A stretch of DNA of 64,000 nucleotides, from contig WQXI01000007.1 in NCBI GenBank assembly GCA_009784935.1, positions 21,127 to 85,126 of the forward strand, read 5' to 3'. The notes beneath the pieces were generated by a model. That model made no database searches. It saw nothing but the letters and a program-made list of their open reading frames with translations, and had not been told where the DNA came from. Shown in pieces: positions 61,481-64,000 of the stretch; positions within the stretch are counted from its first letter, which is position 1, and each line of letters opens with the position of its first letter. The position numbers and the translations under genes are program-made. The stretch is from Treponema sp. (GTDB lineage Bacteria; Spirochaetota; Spirochaetia; Treponematales; Breznakiellaceae).

Positions 61481-62393
61481 ATGCCTTGTACTCTTTTAAA
61501 AACTTAAGAATAGGATCATACCATTTTTTTGCATTCTTTTTTTCTTCCAGAAATTCCTGATATATCGAAAGTATATGCGCCTTTATCTGCGCCTGATCTT
61601 CATCTTTAATTTTTGTGTTTGGTGATGCAGACGGATGAACCCGGTTTTTTCGTGTTTTTTCGTCAGCTTTAGGCGCAGGAGAAAATAAAAGATTTGTAAA
61701 TGCTTCTGCTTCGCTTGGCGGGAAAAGCTCAGGGCTAAAACAAGTCATTGCATACAGCGCCGCCGGTATACAGTTGACGCTGTGTTGTTTTACAAAAAGA
61801 ATCGCCTGACTTATCGCAAGCGCGCCGTTTTTCATTTCGGCTGCTTGATCTTTTAGATTTTCTGATTCTCCAAGTTTTTTTGCTATATTTGCAAACTGCA
61901 GATATGTGTGTATAACCACCATAACATGAAGGCTTGGGATACACATAAGATGAGGGTCTAATAAATGAATTACAAAAAAACGCGGGCGCGCTATATAAAA
62001 CGGTCTCTTTGTTGTAGACATATTTCTTTTATAAACTTCCGCAGCATAAGCGTATAAGTCGCCCATAGAAACAATAAATTCTTTTAATGGCTGATACGCT
62101 CTTCTTTTATAACGCCGGATAAAAAAAGTAATCATTCTTATCCAAAATTGAACAAAATCCAGATAGATCGTAACCCATGACGGAACAAACGGAATTTTTT
62201 TGTCCAGTTCATGATCCACGCTGGTGACAGGTATTCTGCCGGGAAGAAATGCCGCATGGTATTGCCTTAAGAAAAAATTATAGATAATTGAAGGTACGCA
62301 CTTTTTAAAAGCCGGACGCAATGAAGGCGTTAAAATAGATTTGTAAAAGGCATACAGCCAGTTTTCTGTATATACGCTCTGTGATGTTTTCAT
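61479..62393 (-). CDS. Conserved protein of unknown function
   Basis: 304 aa, basic N-terminal half with hydrophobic/aromatic patches (YLDFVQFWIRMITFFIRR, PFYIARPRFFVIHLLDPHL) and a charged C-terminal tail. IPSLHVMVVIHTYLQFA recalls the PSxH box of PAP2 phosphatases, but the other two PAP2 boxes are not convincing. Start ATG 62393 is six bases from a TATAAT and has no ribosome-binding site; upstream a strong site serves a seven-codon mini-frame (62401-62424). Confidence 0.6.
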   Translation of the reverse strand: MKTSQSVYTENWLYAFYKSILTPSLRPAFKKCVPSIIYNFFLRQYHAAFLPGRIPVTSVDHELDKKIPFVPSWVTIYLDFVQFWIRMITFFIRRYKRRAYQPLKEFIVSMGDLYAYAAEVYKRNMSTTKRPFYIARPRFFVIHLLDPHLMCIPSLHVMVVIHTYLQFANIAKKLGESENLKDQAAEMKNGALAISQAILFVKQHSVNCIPAALYAMTCFSPELFPPSEAEAFTNLLFSPAPKADEKTRKNRVHPSASPNTKIKDEDQAQIKAHILSIYQEFLEEKKNAKKWYDPILKFLKEYKA

Positions 62394-62400
62394 GCCAATA

Positions 62401-62424
62401 TTATATCATATTAGTACTTCCCAT
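62401..62424 (-). other. Seven-codon leader frame upstream of the 61479-62393 gene
   Basis: On the minus strand AGGAGG (62434-62429), four bases, then ATG with six more codons (MGSTNMI) and TAA, ending seven bases before the next ATG. It is the best ribosome-binding site nearby. It may be a leader peptide or chance. Confidence 0.3.
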
Positions 62425-62475
62425 AAAACCTCCTTTTTGCTACACTTTTAAAAGCAAAAAATAAAGAGGATTTTT

Positions 62476-63039
62476 ATGATTCGATGCGGAGATATTTCTA
62501 AAGGAACATGCCTTTTACAGAAGGGGCAGCCATACCTCGTTGTAGAAAGAGAGTTTCATACCCCGGGTAAGGGAACTGCAATTGCCCGTATAAAAATGAA
62601 AAGCATAAAAGACGGTTCTATGCTTAGCCTTACGATTCCAACACAGCAGGAAGTCGAAGACGCTCAGGTCGAGATCCGCAACGCTCAGTATCAATATGCC
62701 GATATGGATAACTACCATTTTATGGACGGCGAATCCTTTGAACAATACGAAGTCTCAATAGAAGAAAACCCCGAGAAAAAATTATATCTTCAGGAAGGAA
62801 ACTCTTATCAGATTATTATCTGGGAAGGGAAAGTAATTGATATTCAGATTCCATATAAGGTAACTTTTACGGTAGCCGAAAGCGAAAACTATATAAAAGG
62901 CGACACTGCAACAGGAGCTACAAAACCGATAAAAACCGAAACGGGGCTGACCGTACGCGTACCGCTCTTTATTAAACAAGACGAAAAAATACTCGTTAAT
63001 ACAGAGACCAACGAGTATGTAGAACGCGTAAATAATTAA
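62476..63039 (+). CDS. efp: Translation elongation factor P
   Basis: Rescues ribosomes stalled at polyproline. 187 aa in three beta domains: KOW-like N-terminus with the loop HTPGKGTAI (Lys32 at the tip, the residue modified in many bacteria), domain II (FMDGESFEQYEV) and the OB domain III (IPYKVTFTVAESENYIKGDT, TGLTVRVPLFI). The segment IKDGSMLSLTIPTQQEVEDA differs from the common NLKTG-VVEKTFRSGEKVE form. A tip Lys suggests either EpmA-type or another modification; no such gene is in the window. AGAGGA is eight bases from the ATG. Confidence 0.95.
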   Translation: MIRCGDISKGTCLLQKGQPYLVVEREFHTPGKGTAIARIKMKSIKDGSMLSLTIPTQQEVEDAQVEIRNAQYQYADMDNYHFMDGESFEQYEVSIEENPEKKLYLQEGNSYQIIIWEGKVIDIQIPYKVTFTVAESENYIKGDTATGATKPIKTETGLTVRVPLFIKQDEKILVNTETNEYVERVNN

Positions 63040-63052
63040 TAAAAAAGAATTT

Positions 63053-63117
63053 TACCACGAACCAACACGAACTTTTACTTCGATATCAAAGCTAGGGTTT
63101 GTGTGGTTAGTGGTTAA
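63053..63117. repeat. Palindromic repeat, CCACGAACC family
   Basis: TTTTACCACGAACCAACACG on the left and GTTTGTGTGGTTAGTGGTT on the right. The second copy of the element at 8401-8463. It lies between efp and the convergent symporter gene. Confidence 0.75.
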
Positions 63118-63130
63118 AATTTTGTATTAA

Positions 63131-64000
63131 TCACCCTAGGTCGTCTTTTACCTTTACGCTTACCTGCTGATCATAGCAAGAGAAGCAATTATCTACTGCT
63201 TCTTTATTCGGCGCTTTTGTGATTAAACTTACAAGCGGAACAATCACCAAGCCTGCTAACATACAGAATGCGCCTGCGTTAATCGGTGACTGTAAAAGTG
63301 CCGGGAACATCGGTCTAAAAAGCACATTAAGGATCATCAAACCTGCACTGAAAATAAAACAGCACCAGACAGAAACTTTAGTAGCACGTTTCCAGTACAG
63401 CCCATATAAGAACGGTGCAAGGAATGCTCCTGCAAGCGCGCCCCACGAAATACCCATAAGCTGCGCGATAAAGTTAATACTGCTGTTATATTGAGAAATT
63501 GCAATGAATGAAGACAAAGCGATAAATACAACTATTAAAGAACGGATGATAATCAATTGTTTTTTGTCGCTCATGTTTTTAATGATATGACCTTTTAAAA
63601 AGTCCAATGTTAAAGTTGATGATGAAGCCATAACTAATGAAGACAGAGTCGATATCGATGCAGCAAATACAAGTACGATTATAAGAGCCATTATCGCTTC
63701 GCTGTTAAAACCTGCTAGAATACCGGGGATGATAGAATCAAAACCGCCTGCCGGTCTTGCAAGAGTAGCATCTGCACTGGTTGCAAATATACGTCCGAAA
63801 CTTCCAAGGAAGTAACTTCCGCCTGCAACAAAAACTGCAAATACAGTAGAAACAATAGCGCCTTTTGTAATCATTGTTTCACTCTTTATAGAATAAAAAC
63901 GAGCAACCATCTGAGGAAGTCCCCATACGCCCAATGATGTAAGAATTACTACACCTAACAGGTTTATAGGGTTAGGACCCAATAGCGATGTAAATACTCC
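63131..64000 (-). CDS. Sodium:solute symporter (SSS/PutP family), 5' end outside window
   Basis: C-terminal ~290 residues of a Na+-coupled symporter. The frame is open to the window edge (VFTSLLGPNP). Family features: GVWGLPQMVARFYSI, then ASISTLSSLVMASSSTLTLD (the conserved Na+-site helix with TLSS) and several further membrane helices (IIGSLIVVFIALSSFIAI-like, VSVWCCFIFSAGLMILNVLF). The WGLPQM-RF-I motif is of the proline/pantothenate-type transporters (PutP/PanF), but the substrate cannot be fixed from this part. Confidence 0.88.
   Translation of the reverse strand, partial: GVFTSLLGPNPINLLGVVILTSLGVWGLPQMVARFYSIKSETMITKGAIVSTVFAVFVAGGSYFLGSFGRIFATSADATLARPAGGFDSIIPGILAGFNSEAIMALIIVLVFAASISTLSSLVMASSSTLTLDFLKGHIIKNMSDKKQLIIIRSLIVVFIALSSFIAISQYNSSINFIAQLMGISWGALAGAFLAPFLYGLYWKRATKVSVWCCFIFSAGLMILNVLFRPMFPALLQSPINAGAFCMLAGLVIVPLVSLITKAPNKEAVDNCFSCYDQQVSVKVKDDLG

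Noticed and set aside
61479..62393. PAP2-type phosphatase assignment
   Set aside because: Only a PSLH match; the KxxxxxxRP and SRxxxxxH boxes are absent.

Overview
The window looks like chromosomal DNA of a spirochaete of the Treponema group. Its content is typical of that lineage: tandem class-B periplasmic flagellins followed by flaG, fliD and a PilZ gene, a long PPi-dependent phosphofructokinase (PFP), EF-G and EF-P, two adjacent type I signal peptidases, the TIGR03546/TIGR03545 gene pair, a K/A/P-rich histone-like protein and many lipoproteins with spirochaete-style lipoboxes. The genome is moderately AT-rich. Most intergenic gaps carry short palindromic repeats, more than is usual for a small host-restricted treponeme, so a free-living or gut lineage is likely. 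The sequence does not support a species name.

Layout. 1-3.5 kb: the 3' end of rodA and a large radical-SAM/DUF2344 protein. 3.5-11.7 kb (minus strand): a chain cmk - rpsA - sigma54-type activator - TPR protein - lipoprotein, then scpA - scpB - rluB, then recA with a near-consensus promoter. 11.7-12.4 kb: tRNA-Glu(TTC), a displaced copy of its 3' end, and a 29-codon ribosomal-type gene. 12.4-16.1 kb: pfp, broken by an in-frame TAA, and a secreted DUF4139 protein. 16-20.6 kb: aspS, a UPF0158-GNAT fusion and gnd. 20.6-29.4 kb: a LarA-type epimerase, a GH18 lipoprotein, a LysM lipoprotein, aroH, envelope proteins and a long RarA.

29.5-39.1 kb (plus strand): the histone-like gene, then the flagellar filament block flaB-flaB-flaG-fliD, a PilZ protein, tsaE-tsaB and a PAS/HD-GYP phosphodiesterase. 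Together the PilZ and HD-GYP genes put c-di-GMP output next to filament genes. The two flaB leaders carry hairpins that display GGA motifs, which suggests CsrA-type translational control. 39.1-43.2 kb: a repeat island, a lipoprotein gene lying between two diverged inverted copies of a ~139-bp element, hemW, and two signal peptidases, one with Thr in place of the catalytic Ser.

43.2-54.2 kb: the TIGR03546/TIGR03545 pair, a three-gene unit of two paralogous lipoproteins plus a trypsin-like protease with an outer-membrane-like C-terminus, mfd, a secreted protein and apt. 54.2-64 kb: a double-domain NDK-like protein, a divergent EF-G, oadB with a PRTase-like protein, a GH3 lipoprotein, a BspA-type LRR protein, efp, and the C-terminal part of a sodium:solute symporter.

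No prophage, insertion sequence, CRISPR array or restriction system was seen. The notable items are single-gene oddities (nonsense codon, ATT start, active-site substitutions, fusions) and the repeat families.
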